64,000 bases of DNA. Source: Arthrobacter citreus (GTDB lineage Bacteria > Actinomycetota > Actinomycetes > Actinomycetales > Micrococcaceae). The stretch covers positions 372,001-436,000 of the forward strand of contig NZ_VTFV01000003.1 in assembly GCF_009192745.1 (NCBI RefSeq), read 5' to 3'. A program made the translations under genes and the position numbers. The notes below the pieces were generated by a model. That model worked only from the letters and a program-made list of their open reading frames with translations, had not been told where the DNA came from and ran no database searches. Positions 17,517-25,611 of the stretch are shown piece by piece (the stretch's first letter is position 1; the number at the start of each line of letters is the position of its first letter).

Positions 17517-18578
17517 CTAGGCTCGGGGGTCGCCGCTGCCGTGCTCCTCCTGGAAGCGTTCGGCCTTGGCCAGCGCGCCGCGCTGGATGGTGGAACTGGC
17601 GTCCTTGGCTGCCCGGCGCAGCTTCTTGTCAGAGACTTCGCGCTCTCCCACGGCCGCCGGCGTCCAGGCGTTGAGGTCCTCCTGGCTGAAGTCCGTCTTG
17701 GAGGCGCGGCGCTTGGCTACCAGGCCGGTAGCGCCTTCGGCCAGACGGCGGGCGGAGAGCAGGAAGCCGGTGTGGGCCACCATGCGGTGGTCCGGGCGGA
17801 CGGCAAGGCCTTCGAGGTGCCAGCCGCGGACCATGGACTCCCATCCCTCCGGCTCGGTGAAGCGGCCGTCGGCCCGAATGGCCTCGGCGGTGCGGGAGAG
17901 CTGGGTGACAGTTGCGACGTAGGAAATCCAGACGCCGCCCGGTGCCAGCACGGTGGCTACCGCGTCGGTGCATTCCCAAGGCGCCAGCATGTCCAGAACT
18001 ACCCGGTCCACGCTGCCAGGCTCCTGGTTCCGGACTACCTCGTCCTGGAAGTCGCCCAGGGTGATGTCCCACGCCGGGTGGGGGCCGCCGAAGAATGTTT
18101 CAACGTTGCCGCGGGCAATGTCCGCGAATTCCTCGCGGCGCTCGTAGGAATGCAGTGAGCCGTTGTCGCCCACGGCGCGGAGCAGCGAGATGCTCAGTGC
18201 GCCTGAGCCAACGCCGGCCTCCACCACGCGCGCACCGGGGTAGATATCGGCCATCGTCACAATCTGGCCGGCATCCTTCGGATACACGACGGCGGCGCCG
18301 CGCGGCATGGAAAGGACGAAGTCGGAGAGCAGCGGGCGAAGTACCTGGTACTGGTGTCCGGTGGTGTTGGTGACGATTGTTCCTTCGGGGACGCCGATTA
18401 CCGCCTCGTGCGGAAGGTAGCCGCGGTGGGTGTGGAACGCACCGCCCTCGGTGAGGGTGATGGTGTTCCGGCGTCCTTTTTCATCGGTGAGCTGGACGCG
18501 TTCACCGGGCCGCAGCGGTCCGCGGCGCATGTCCGCGCCGTGCGCAGCGGTGGATTCGGGGGTACCCGGGTTGTTCAT
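17517..18578 (-). CDS. trmI: tRNA (adenine-58-N1)-methyltransferase TrmI
   Basis: 353 residues. Uses S-adenosylmethionine to make m1A58 in the T loop of tRNA. The N-terminal beta domain (about 15-90) precedes a Rossmann methyltransferase with VVEAGVGSGALS (motif I) and later VVLDMLAPWE (motif IV). The charged C-terminal extension after about residue 290 (RRASKTDFSQEDLNAW onward) is usual in actinobacteria. AAAGGACAG before the ATG is a good ribosome site. It lies upstream of mpa on the same strand, an arrangement also found in mycobacteria. Confidence 0.93.
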   Translation of the reverse strand: MNNPGTPESTAAHGADMRRGPLRPGERVQLTDEKGRRNTITLTEGGAFHTHRGYLPHEAVIGVPEGTIVTNTTGHQYQVLRPLLSDFVLSMPRGAAVVYPKDAGQIVTMADIYPGARVVEAGVGSGALSISLLRAVGDNGSLHSYERREEFADIARGNVETFFGGPHPAWDITLGDFQDEVVRNQEPGSVDRVVLDMLAPWECTDAVATVLAPGGVWISYVATVTQLSRTAEAIRADGRFTEPEGWESMVRGWHLEGLAVRPDHRMVAHTGFLLSARRLAEGATGLVAKRRASKTDFSQEDLNAWTPAAVGEREVSDKKLRRAAKDASSTIQRGALAKAERFQEEHGSGDPRA

Positions 18579-18632
18579 GAGTGGCTGTCCTTTTGTATCT
18601 AACGGGCTTGTCTGGATTGTCTGGCTAAGCCG

Positions 18633-19790
18633 TCAGGGACGGCGGTTCTGGGTTCTGCCGGTGATCGCGGCTACGACGGTGTCCTGGCGCAGGAGCCCCA
18701 CTACAGCGCCTTCGCGGTTGATGACTGCGTACTCGCTGCCCTCAAGCTTGGACAGGTACGCAATGAGTTCCTGTCCACTGGCGGCGTCGGGAATATAGGC
18801 GCCGGGAGCAAGGGCGCGGGCGACGGCGCTGGCAGGCGTCTGGGCGGCGAGGTGTTCCGGTACCGCGAAGAGCGCTCCGGGGTCCACTACGGCCTCAGGC
18901 TGCCCGGTGGGGGCGGTGAGGACCAGGGCCGTGCCCGGCCCGGCTGCTTCCGCCGCCTGCCGGACTCCGGTGACGGGTGTTCCGGCAGGGAGCTGGAGCG
19001 CTGGTTCCATGAGCGAGGCAGCCGAGACGGACGGCAGCCGCATGCGCATCCGTGCATTGCTGATGGAAGCGCCTGCCCCCATCCACAGGAATCCTGATAC
19101 CAGGGCCGTGATAAGCAGCAGGCCGAAGTCGGGAGTCCTGCCCTGCAGGAACGGCGGCAGGATGATTGCGGCTGCCAGTGCCGCGGCAATGATGCGCCCT
19201 GCCCAGCCGGCTGCGAGTGTCCCGCGGTCCTGGCTCCCGGTGGCCTTCCAGACAATCGTTTCCACGATCCTTCCGCCGTCCAGGGGAAGGCCCGGGAGGA
19301 CGTTGAAGACGGCGACCAGGAAGTTCGCCCACACAAAGATCTCGGTCAGGAGCCCGGCGACCGTGCCAGGGTCCAGGAACACCAGCAGGCCGAGTCCGGC
19401 CAAAGCCAGCAGGAAATTGGCAGCCGGTCCGGCCAGGGCCACGACCAGCGACTTCCCGGGCGTAGCACGCACGTCACCGAACTGGGTGTGCCCGCCCCAC
19501 AAAGTCAGGACGATCCGCGGTGTGGGCCAGTTCCAGGCCTTGGCTGTCAGCGCGTGGGCAAGTTCATGCACCAGGACCGAGAAAAGCAGCAGCAGCGCAT
19601 ACCCCAGCGCGACGCCGTAGGCTGCGGCGGTGCCCAGCCCGGGGACCGTTCCGGCCACGCGCGGGCCAAAAAGAAAAACGATAACCGCGGCAATGATGAA
19701 CCAGGACCAGGCAAGGGTTACCGGGACTCCGCCTATCTTTCCCAGGGGAATGCCCTCGCTGCGCTGCGTGCGCGTCGGTTCCTGAGTCAA
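18633..19790 (-). CDS. Site-2-type membrane zinc protease (M50) with CBS pair
   Basis: 385 residues from TTG at 19790. This start has GAAGGAG seven bases upstream and overlaps the stop of the HAD gene in TTGA, so the two are translationally coupled. HELAH (75-79) and NVLPGLPLDGGRI supply the zinc ligands of the intramembrane protease; about six membrane spans are seen. The C-terminal 150 residues form paired CBS domains that may sense adenine nucleotides. This matches the Rip2/Rip3 type rather than the PDZ-bearing Rip1. Its substrates are unknown. Confidence 0.88.
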   Translation of the reverse strand: MTQEPTRTQRSEGIPLGKIGGVPVTLAWSWFIIAAVIVFLFGPRVAGTVPGLGTAAAYGVALGYALLLLFSVLVHELAHALTAKAWNWPTPRIVLTLWGGHTQFGDVRATPGKSLVVALAGPAANFLLALAGLGLLVFLDPGTVAGLLTEIFVWANFLVAVFNVLPGLPLDGGRIVETIVWKATGSQDRGTLAAGWAGRIIAAALAAAIILPPFLQGRTPDFGLLLITALVSGFLWMGAGASISNARMRMRLPSVSAASLMEPALQLPAGTPVTGVRQAAEAAGPGTALVLTAPTGQPEAVVDPGALFAVPEHLAAQTPASAVARALAPGAYIPDAASGQELIAYLSKLEGSEYAVINREGAVVGLLRQDTVVAAITGRTQNRRP

Positions 19791-20509
19791 CGTGCAGCTC
19801 CTTCCCATGCCGAGACCAGGCCTTCAAGGTCCCGTACTGTTCGGCCGGCCAGGGTGTCCCACTGGATACGCCGCGGGTCTGCCGGGAGTGCGGTGATGTG
19901 CGGGACTGCTACGGCACACAGCCCGGCGGCATGGGCGGAGGTGTACCCCGGATAGGAGTCTTCGAGCGCTGCACAGCGGGTTTTGGACAGGCCGGGGACC
20001 GCAGCGGCAAGCTGCTCGAAGGCCAGTTGGTAGGGGTCAGGGTGCGGTTTTCCGCGTTCGACCATCTCCCCCGTCACGAGCAGCCGGAAGGTGCCTTCCG
20101 GGAGTTGTCCGGCGACGAGCCGTGCCAGCGGCCCGGTGGACATCGTGACCATGGCGCAGGGAATTCCGGCGGTTGCCAGCTCTTCCAGGAGTTCGCGTGC
20201 GCCGGGGCGCCACGGGACCTGCCGGCTAATGTTCGCGGCCACCTTTTCGGTCAGAGCGGAGATGACTTCATCCACGGAGAGGCTGACCCCGGCCTGCTGG
20301 AGGCGCCGTGCGGAATACGGAAGCGCCTGGCCCACAAGCTCGACGGCGTCCTCGTCTGTCCAGGTTCCGCCGTGTTCGCGTACCAGGTACTTTTCTGCCT
20401 GGATCCAGTACGGCTCAGTGTCCACGATCGTTCCGTCCAGGTCCCAGAACACGGCCTGCAGCGCAGGTGCGGGTCCGTCAGGGAGGACGGGAGTTCCAGG
20501 CAGGGGCAT
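19787..20509 (-). CDS. HAD-superfamily phosphatase, beta-phosphoglucomutase-like
   Basis: 240 residues. DLDGTIVD (23-30) holds the nucleophile Asp23 and acid/base Asp25; TMSTGPLA is motif II, the Lys of GKPHPDPY motif III, and ALEDSYPG motif IV. The inserted helical cap (about 35-100) is of the type found in phosphatases of sugar phosphates and related small molecules. The substrate is not predictable. ATG at 20509 follows TAGACT by six bases. It is coupled to the M50 protease gene downstream. Confidence 0.88.
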   Translation of the reverse strand: MPLPGTPVLPDGPAPALQAVFWDLDGTIVDTEPYWIQAEKYLVREHGGTWTDEDAVELVGQALPYSARRLQQAGVSLSVDEVISALTEKVAANISRQVPWRPGARELLEELATAGIPCAMVTMSTGPLARLVAGQLPEGTFRLLVTGEMVERGKPHPDPYQLAFEQLAAAVPGLSKTRCAALEDSYPGYTSAHAAGLCAVAVPHITALPADPRRIQWDTLAGRTVRDLEGLVSAWEGAAR

Positions 20510-20515
20510 AACGCC

Positions 20516-20521
20516 AGTCTA
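20516..20521 (-). promoter_or_regulatory. -10 box before the HAD phosphatase gene
   Basis: Minus-strand TAGACT, six-base spacer, ATG at 20509; a probable leaderless start. A plus-strand counterpart for the PAC2 gene lies about 80 bases away. Confidence 0.5.
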
Positions 20522-20598
20522 CGTGGAGGGGCGCCGGATCCTCGCGCAGCGCCCGGGCTTCGGCGGCGCGCGGGACTGACAGTGCGCAGCCGGGGGCA

Positions 20599-20604
20599 TA
20601 AGGT
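20599..20604 (+). promoter_or_regulatory. -10 box before the PAC2 gene
   Basis: TAAGGT, six-base spacer, GTG at 20611. AGGTG is also present close to the start, so either a leaderless start or a short ribosome site may apply. Confidence 0.45.
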
Positions 20605-20610
20605 GAAATC

Positions 20611-21492
20611 GTGAGTAATACCGAAAACGGCCCGGCAGCCGGCCTTCAGGATTTCTTCGCCGGGGGAACCGGCGAACGGGTGACCGTGATGCTTGCTGCC
20701 TTCGAGGGCTGGAACGACGCCGGTGAAGCGGCCTCCGATGCCCTGAACTTCCTGTCGCTTTACTGGGACAGCGAGAAGATCGCCGGCATTGATGCCGACG
20801 AGTACTACGATTTCCAGTTCACGCGGCCTGCCATCGAGCGGACCACGTCCGGCCAGCGGCGGATCAAGTGGCCCACCACGCGGATTTCGCGCGCGGAAGT
20901 GCCTGGATCCAACCTCGACCTCATCCTGGTGACCGGAGTCGAACCCTCCTACAAGTGGCGCGCCTACACCGCGGAGCTGATCGGCCTGGCCAAGGAACTC
21001 GACGTGGACTGCCTCGTGCTGGCCGGTGCCCTCCTGGCGGACGTACCGCACACCCGGCCCATTCCCGTCACCGCAACCTGCGAAGAAGAGGACCTGCGCG
21101 CCCATCTCGACGTGGAACCCTCAGAGTACGAAGGCCCCATCGGCATTGTGGGGGTCCTGGCCGAAGTGGCTGCCCTGGCCGACATTCCCACGCTTTCACT
21201 GTGGGCTGCCGTACCGCACTACGTAGGCCAGCCGCCGTCGCCCAAAGCGCAGCTGGCACTGCTGCACCGCATCGAAGAGCTCCTGCAGGTTCCCGTGGAC
21301 ACTTCGGTGCTCACCGAGGAAGCCGAAGCCTGGGAGCGCGGAGTGGATGAACTCGCCACCGAGGATCCGGAGATAGCCGCCTACGTCCGCCAGCTCGAAG
21401 AAGCGAAGGACACGGCCGAGCTGCCCGAAGCGACCGGCGAATCGATTGCCAGGGAGTTCGAGCGCTACCTGAAGCGCCGCCGCCGGGACTAA
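20611..21492 (+). CDS. PAC2-family protein
   Basis: 293 residues. PAC2 proteins resemble the proteasome-assembly chaperone PAC2; the actinobacterial members are of unproven function. The core is recognisable from AAFEGWNDAGEAAS (about 29-42) to VEPSYKWRAYT and LAGALLADVPHTRPIPV, ending with an acidic helical tail. It is one of few plus-strand genes in this half of the window. Its nearness to the proteasome genes (about 3 kb from mpa) is suggestive but not evidence of a shared role. Confidence 0.88.
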   Translation: MSNTENGPAAGLQDFFAGGTGERVTVMLAAFEGWNDAGEAASDALNFLSLYWDSEKIAGIDADEYYDFQFTRPAIERTTSGQRRIKWPTTRISRAEVPGSNLDLILVTGVEPSYKWRAYTAELIGLAKELDVDCLVLAGALLADVPHTRPIPVTATCEEEDLRAHLDVEPSEYEGPIGIVGVLAEVAALADIPTLSLWAAVPHYVGQPPSPKAQLALLHRIEELLQVPVDTSVLTEEAEAWERGVDELATEDPEIAAYVRQLEEAKDTAELPEATGESIAREFERYLKRRRRD

Positions 21493-21505
21493 CCCCGGCA
21501 GCCGC

Positions 21506-21531
21506 GTGCAGGCCGGCCAGCCGGCCTGCAC
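21506..21531. terminator. Bidirectional hairpin between the PAC2 gene and mshC
   Basis: An 11-bp perfect GC-rich stem (21506-21516 with 21521-21531) and the four-base loop CCAG lie between two convergent stops. Confidence 0.7.
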
Positions 21532-21535
21532 CGAA

Positions 21536-22822
21536 CTAGCGCAGGGTGATGCCCAGCAGGGCGTCGAAGGCCGCCGCGGCCAGATCGGCTCCGGATCCGG
21601 CAGGCGCGGCCCCCTCCGCCTTGAGCAGGCGCGCGGCCCATTCGTCCGCAGCGGCCAGTGCTGCCGGGGCATTCAGGTCATCAGCCAGGCAGAGCCGGAA
21701 CTGCTTGAGCAGTTCCTCGGCCGATTCGGTGTCCGTCAGGGCCAGCGCCCGGCGGTAACGGCTAAGCCGTTCCTCGGAGCGGGCCAGGTCCTCGGCTGTC
21801 CAGAACCAGTCCGAACGGTAGTGGTGCCCGGCCAGGGTGATCCGGATTGCTGCCGGTTCCACGCCCTCGGCGCGCAGTTTCGACACCAGGACCAGGTTGC
21901 CCAGGGACTTGCTCATCTTTTCCCCGTCCAGCCCCACCATGCCCGCGTGGGCGTAGTGCGCAGCCAGCGGTTCGCCCGAGCAGGCCCAGGCATGTCCGGC
22001 GCTCATTTCGTGATGCGGGAAGACGAGGTCGGATCCGCCGGCCTGCACCGTGAACGGTGCGGGCAGGAACCGGCGGGCGATAACTGAACATTCAATGTGC
22101 CAGCCGGGGCGTCCGTCACCAAGGGAGCCGCCGGACCAGTGCGGTTCGCCCGTCCGGGCCACCCGCCACAGCAGGGCGTCCAGCGGATTGCGCTTCCCGG
22201 CCCGTTCCGGGTCTCCGCCGCGCTCGGCGAAAACAGGCATCATCTGTTCGGGAGTCAGGTTGGAAACCTGGCCCAGCCACCAGGCATCAGTGCCCTCCCG
22301 GCCCATGGCAGCGGCGGCGTCGACGGAGAAGTACACATCGCCGTCGGGCTCCTGGCCGGTACCGGGCACGCGGTAGGCGATTCCCCGCTCCAGGAGGTCT
22401 TCGACCACCGGCACGATCCACTCGATCGATTCAACGGCGCCGATATAGCTGCGCGGAGCCAGCACGTTCAGCGCTTCCATGTCTTCCCGGAAGAGCTGCG
22501 TCTGCTCCTTGGCCAGCACGGTCCAGTCGACCCCGGTGGCGTCCGCCCGTTCCAGCAGCGGGTCGTCGATGTCGGTCACATTCTGCACGTAGTTCACGGT
22601 GTGCCCCGCGTCCCGCCACTGGCGGTTCAGCAGGTCGAAGGCAACGTACGTTGCCGCATGACCCATGTGGGTTGCGTCGTAGGGGGTGATTCCGCAGACG
22701 TAGAGCCCCGCTTCGGGGCCCGGGACAACGGGTACGGTACGGCGCAGTGCTGTGTCGAAGAGGACCAGTTCCGGGGATTGTCCGGGCAGTTCGGGAAGGG
22801 GGCGGGATTTCCAGGCGATCAC
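21536..22822 (-). CDS. mshC: Mycothiol biosynthesis cysteine ligase MshC
   Basis: 428 residues. Joins cysteine to glucosaminyl-inositol in mycothiol synthesis, using ATP through cysteinyl-adenylate. It is related to cysteinyl-tRNA synthetase: [17 protein letters not shown] carries the zinc Cys and the HxGH signature, and EKMSKSLGN the KMSKS loop. It is shorter than CysS and lacks the anticodon-binding tail, which separates the two. GTG at 22822 follows TAGAGT by six bases. The gene marks the organism as a mycothiol producer. Confidence 0.95.
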   Translation of the reverse strand: MIAWKSRPLPELPGQSPELVLFDTALRRTVPVVPGPEAGLYVCGITPYDATHMGHAATYVAFDLLNRQWRDAGHTVNYVQNVTDIDDPLLERADATGVDWTVLAKEQTQLFREDMEALNVLAPRSYIGAVESIEWIVPVVEDLLERGIAYRVPGTGQEPDGDVYFSVDAAAAMGREGTDAWWLGQVSNLTPEQMMPVFAERGGDPERAGKRNPLDALLWRVARTGEPHWSGGSLGDGRPGWHIECSVIARRFLPAPFTVQAGGSDLVFPHHEMSAGHAWACSGEPLAAHYAHAGMVGLDGEKMSKSLGNLVLVSKLRAEGVEPAAIRITLAGHHYRSDWFWTAEDLARSEERLSRYRRALALTDTESAEELLKQFRLCLADDLNAPAALAAADEWAARLLKAEGAAPAGSGADLAAAAFDALLGITLR

Positions 22823-22828
22823 GTATTC

Positions 22829-22834
22829 ACTCTA
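22829..22834 (-). promoter_or_regulatory. -10 box of a probable leaderless mshC transcript
   Basis: Minus-strand TAGAGT, six-base spacer, GTG at 22822; there is no ribosome site. Confidence 0.5.
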
Positions 22835-22879
22835 CTTACTTGGCAGGCTTCGTTCATTTCCGGCAGCTGGGCAACCGGA

Positions 22880-23704
22880 TCAGGGCTGCAGCACGCCGAA
22901 GGCGAGTGCGATGTAAATGGCGACGCCGAGTCCAATGCGGTACCAGACAAAGAGCGTGTAGCCGCGGGTGGAGACGTACCGGAGGAACCAGCCGATAATG
23001 ATGAATCCGACGACGAAGGCCACAACGGTGGCCAGGGCAGTTTCGGCTCCTCCATAGGGCCCGGTCTCGCCCCAGGATTTGGCGAGCTGGTACAGGCCGC
23101 TGCCGAACACTGCCGGGATCGCGAGGAGGAAGGCATACCGGGCCGCGGCTTCACGGGTATATCCCATGAGCAGGCCGGCTGTGATGGTTCCGCCGGACCG
23201 GGAGACGCCCGGGATCAGGGCCAGGGACTGGGCGAATCCATAGAGGATGCCGTGCTTGTAGGTGAGCTGGTCCAGTGTCCGCTGCTGTTTGCCGACGGCG
23301 TCTGCCACGGCCAGGATGACGCCAAAGACAATGAGCATGGTCGCCACGATCCAGAGGCTGCGGAAGGTGGACTCGATCTGGTCCTGGAAGAGCAGGCCCA
23401 GTATGACGATCGGCAAGGTTCCCGCGATGATGAGCCAGCCCATCCGGGCATCGGGGTCGGAACGGGGAACACGTCCTGCCAGGGACCCGAACCAGGCCTT
23501 CACGATCCGGACGATGTCTTTCCAGAAGTAGACAGCGACGGCGGTCTCGGTTCCCAGCTGGGTAATGGCCGTAAAGGCGGCGCCGGGATCCTGGGCTCCC
23601 GGAAGCAGTTCTCCGGCAATGCGCAGGTGGGCGCTGGAGGAAATGGGCAGGAACTCTGTCAGGCCTTGAAGAAAGCCCAGAAAAATCGCTTCGAACCAGT
23701 TCAC
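22880..23704 (-). CDS. uppP: Undecaprenyl-diphosphatase UppP (BacA)
   Basis: 274 residues, multiple membrane spans. Recycles undecaprenyl diphosphate to the monophosphate carrier used for peptidoglycan and wall polymers. [17 protein letters not shown] (about 10-26) is the conserved (E/Q)xxxE-plus-PxSSSxH motif, and [14 protein letters not shown] the second active-site loop. GTG at 23704 follows TAGAGT by six bases. A separate transcript from mshC is likely, although the genes are only about 57 bases apart. Confidence 0.95.
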   Translation of the reverse strand: MNWFEAIFLGFLQGLTEFLPISSSAHLRIAGELLPGAQDPGAAFTAITQLGTETAVAVYFWKDIVRIVKAWFGSLAGRVPRSDPDARMGWLIIAGTLPIVILGLLFQDQIESTFRSLWIVATMLIVFGVILAVADAVGKQQRTLDQLTYKHGILYGFAQSLALIPGVSRSGGTITAGLLMGYTREAAARYAFLLAIPAVFGSGLYQLAKSWGETGPYGGAETALATVVAFVVGFIIIGWFLRYVSTRGYTLFVWYRIGLGVAIYIALAFGVLQP

Positions 23705-23710
23705 CCTACG

Positions 23711-23716
23711 ACTCTA
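23711..23716 (-). promoter_or_regulatory. -10 box of a probable leaderless uppP transcript
   Basis: Minus-strand TAGAGT, six-base spacer, GTG at 23704; no ribosome site. It is the same hexamer and spacing as at mshC. Confidence 0.5.
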
Positions 23717-23765
23717 GGGCACACGGCGCTGCCCTTATGCCAGGCGTGGCCGCCGGCACAGCCTG

Positions 23766-24113
23766 CTAGCGGTCGCTGCGCGTCTGCGGGCGGGGCTGGC
23801 TGCCTTCCGTGTCATCCGCGCCGGATTCGTACGAATCGCTGTCCACTCCGAAGTCCGGCCTGCGCAGGAGCTCCTCGTCTTCGTCGAGCAGGTCCTCGTC
23901 GATTTCCTCTTCGTCGTCGTAGATTTCCAGTGGTGTCACTTCGCCGTAGGCGTCGTAAAGAACCTCCTCGTAGACTTCGAACGCATCGGCGATGGCCAGG
24001 TACGCGTCCTCTACGGCGGGATCTTTTTCTCCGCGGCGTGCGGCGGCAGCAGCGAGGTGCTCTTCGAAGGCAGCGACCAGGGACTGGAGTGCAACGCGCG
24101 GATCTACGGTCAT
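23766..24113 (-). CDS. Small acidic protein of unknown function
   Basis: 115 residues. The N-terminal half is helical (LQSLVAAFEEHLAAAAARRG and AYLAIADAFEVYEEVLYDAYG); the middle is very acidic (IYDDEEEIDEDLLDEDEELL), and the tail is polar and disordered. I do not recognise a characterised family. It lies upstream of uppP on the same strand with a gap of 60 bases. ATG at 24113 follows TAACGT by seven bases. Codon use and GC match the neighbours, which supports a real gene. Confidence 0.75.
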   Translation of the reverse strand: MTVDPRVALQSLVAAFEEHLAAAAARRGEKDPAVEDAYLAIADAFEVYEEVLYDAYGEVTPLEIYDDEEEIDEDLLDEDEELLRRPDFGVDSDSYESGADDTEGSQPRPQTRSDR

Positions 24114-24120
24114 GGACTAG

Positions 24121-24126
24121 ACGTTA
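24121..24126 (-). promoter_or_regulatory. -10 box before the small acidic protein gene
   Basis: Minus-strand TAACGT, seven-base spacer, ATG at 24113. It lies opposite the leader of the divergent DUF5703 gene. Confidence 0.45.
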
Positions 24127-24148
24127 GCCGCAAAGGAGGCAAAATGGG

Positions 24149-24388
24149 ATGGAAATGCGAGAACAAATTCTGAGACCGGACGTCTCGTTCAAGACCGCTC
24201 CCGCCAAGGACTATGAGTACCTGGTCCTCTCCGTAGGACCCCGTGAGTCCCTCCCCGATGCCCGCAGGCTCATCACCGACCACGCCGAATATGGCAAGTG
24301 GGAGCTGCAGCGGACCCGCATCTACCGCGGAGGCACACACCGTTACTGGCTGCGGCGCAAGATCATGCGGGTAACGCGTACCGCTTAG
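24149..24388 (+). CDS. DUF5703-family small protein
   Basis: 79 residues, basic C-terminus (RYWLRRKIMRVTRTA). It resembles the short actinobacterial proteins grouped as DUF5703, of unknown function. AAAGGAGG ends nine bases before the ATG at 24149; a second in-frame ATG is two codons later. An out-of-frame ATG at 24142 lies even closer to the ribosome site and opens a nine-codon frame that overlaps this start. Divergent from the acidic-protein gene. Confidence 0.8.
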   Translation: MEMREQILRPDVSFKTAPAKDYEYLVLSVGPRESLPDARRLITDHAEYGKWELQRTRIYRGGTHRYWLRRKIMRVTRTA

Positions 24389-24405
24389 CTGCGCGGGCCG
24401 CGGGG

Positions 24406-25560
24406 CTACGGTTCGCCGACCGGACCCAGCACGGCTTTGGCCATTGAGTCATGAGCCGAGTCTTCGCTGGAGGGATGGAACATTCCGGCCAGGACATCGC
24501 GGTAGAGCCGCTCAATCTCATTGCCCCTGAAGTAGCCTGCTCCCCCGGTCACCTGCATGGCTGTCTCCACGATCCCGCGGGCGGTGTCGGTGGTGCGCAG
24601 CTTGAGGCCGGAAAGCCGCGGGAACCAGAAGGCACCGTGGTCGGAACCCGATTCCAGGTCCCGGGCGACGGCGTCGAGCTGCAGGCGCACCCCGTCCAGG
24701 CGGATCGCTGCGTCGGCCACCCGCCAGCGGGTGTGCGGGTCCTGGGACGCCGGCTCCCCCTGGACACTCCGCTTCCGGGCGGCCGCGGCCGCCAGCTCCA
24801 GTGCGCGCTCCGCGAGTCCCGTGTAGACCGCGGAGAGCAGTGTCTCGAAAAGGCTGAAAATGCCAAACACGAAGGCATCCGAGTGGGGTCCGACTGGAGT
24901 GTGCCGCACTATCCGCGCGGCCGGAACCACGGCTTCCTCAAGCAGGGTGGTTTGGGACTGCGAGGCGCGCATGCCCATGGTGTTCCAGTCGTCCAGCGTG
25001 GTGATGCCGGCTGTACTGCGGTCCGCAAAGCCGAAAACGAGCTCCGGCTGCTCCGGATTGGAACTGTCCTTGCCGAAGACGCCCAGCCGGGTCCATGCCG
25101 GGGAGAGGCTGGTGAAGATCTTGCGCCCGGTAAACGCATAGCTTCCGCCGTCCTGCGGCACCGCATCGGTCTTTGAATCAAAGAGGACAGCTGAGTTGCC
25201 GGGTTCTGAAATGCCGAACGCGAACAGCTCACCTTGAGCTGCTTCTTCGAGCACGAAGGAGAGCGAGTCATCCCCGCCGCGGGCGAGCAGATGGGCGACG
25301 CCGCACCAGACCAGGTGCATGTTTACTGCCAGGGCGGTGGCCGGGGCCGCTGAGGCCAGCCTGCGCTGGCAGTTCACGACCGCCGGGATGTCCAGCCCGG
25401 ACCCGCCCTGCTCCACGGGGGTGAACAGCGCCAGGTAGCCTGCGCTGCGCAGGTCTTCCAGGTCCTGGGCAAAGAACGCGTTGTCCTGGTCGTAGCCGGC
25501 TGCGCGGCCGCGCAGCGTTTCCAGGAGTTCAGGAGTCAGGACTTCTTCGGGGGACCTCAA
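24406..25560 (-). CDS. Acyl-CoA dehydrogenase-like flavoprotein
   Basis: 384 residues with the three-part acyl-CoA dehydrogenase fold: N-terminal helices, a beta middle domain (GISEPGNSAVLFDS, TGRKIFTSLSP) and a C-terminal helical FAD-contact domain (VTGGAGYFRGNEIERLYRDV). The usual catalytic Glu of the late YEGT motif is not seen; the equivalent stretch reads FHPSSEDSAHDS. It may therefore act on an unusual substrate or as a flavin oxygenase of this fold. The start is TTG at 25560 with GAAAGGAAG upstream. It stands alone between small genes and an M20 peptidase. Confidence 0.82.
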   Translation of the reverse strand: MRSPEEVLTPELLETLRGRAAGYDQDNAFFAQDLEDLRSAGYLALFTPVEQGGSGLDIPAVVNCQRRLASAAPATALAVNMHLVWCGVAHLLARGGDDSLSFVLEEAAQGELFAFGISEPGNSAVLFDSKTDAVPQDGGSYAFTGRKIFTSLSPAWTRLGVFGKDSSNPEQPELVFGFADRSTAGITTLDDWNTMGMRASQSQTTLLEEAVVPAARIVRHTPVGPHSDAFVFGIFSLFETLLSAVYTGLAERALELAAAAARKRSVQGEPASQDPHTRWRVADAAIRLDGVRLQLDAVARDLESGSDHGAFWFPRLSGLKLRTTDTARGIVETAMQVTGGAGYFRGNEIERLYRDVLAGMFHPSSEDSAHDSMAKAVLGPVGEP

Positions 25561-25611
25561 AACAGCTTCCTTTCAATAACCGTTGGCGGGGGGCGGGGAC
25601 CTTGCCCGGCC

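Noticed and set aside
22097-24127. 676-codon plus-strand frame opposite mshC and uppP
   Set aside because: It is antisense to two well-recognised genes, has no domain likeness and no ribosome site; long antisense frames are expected at this GC content.
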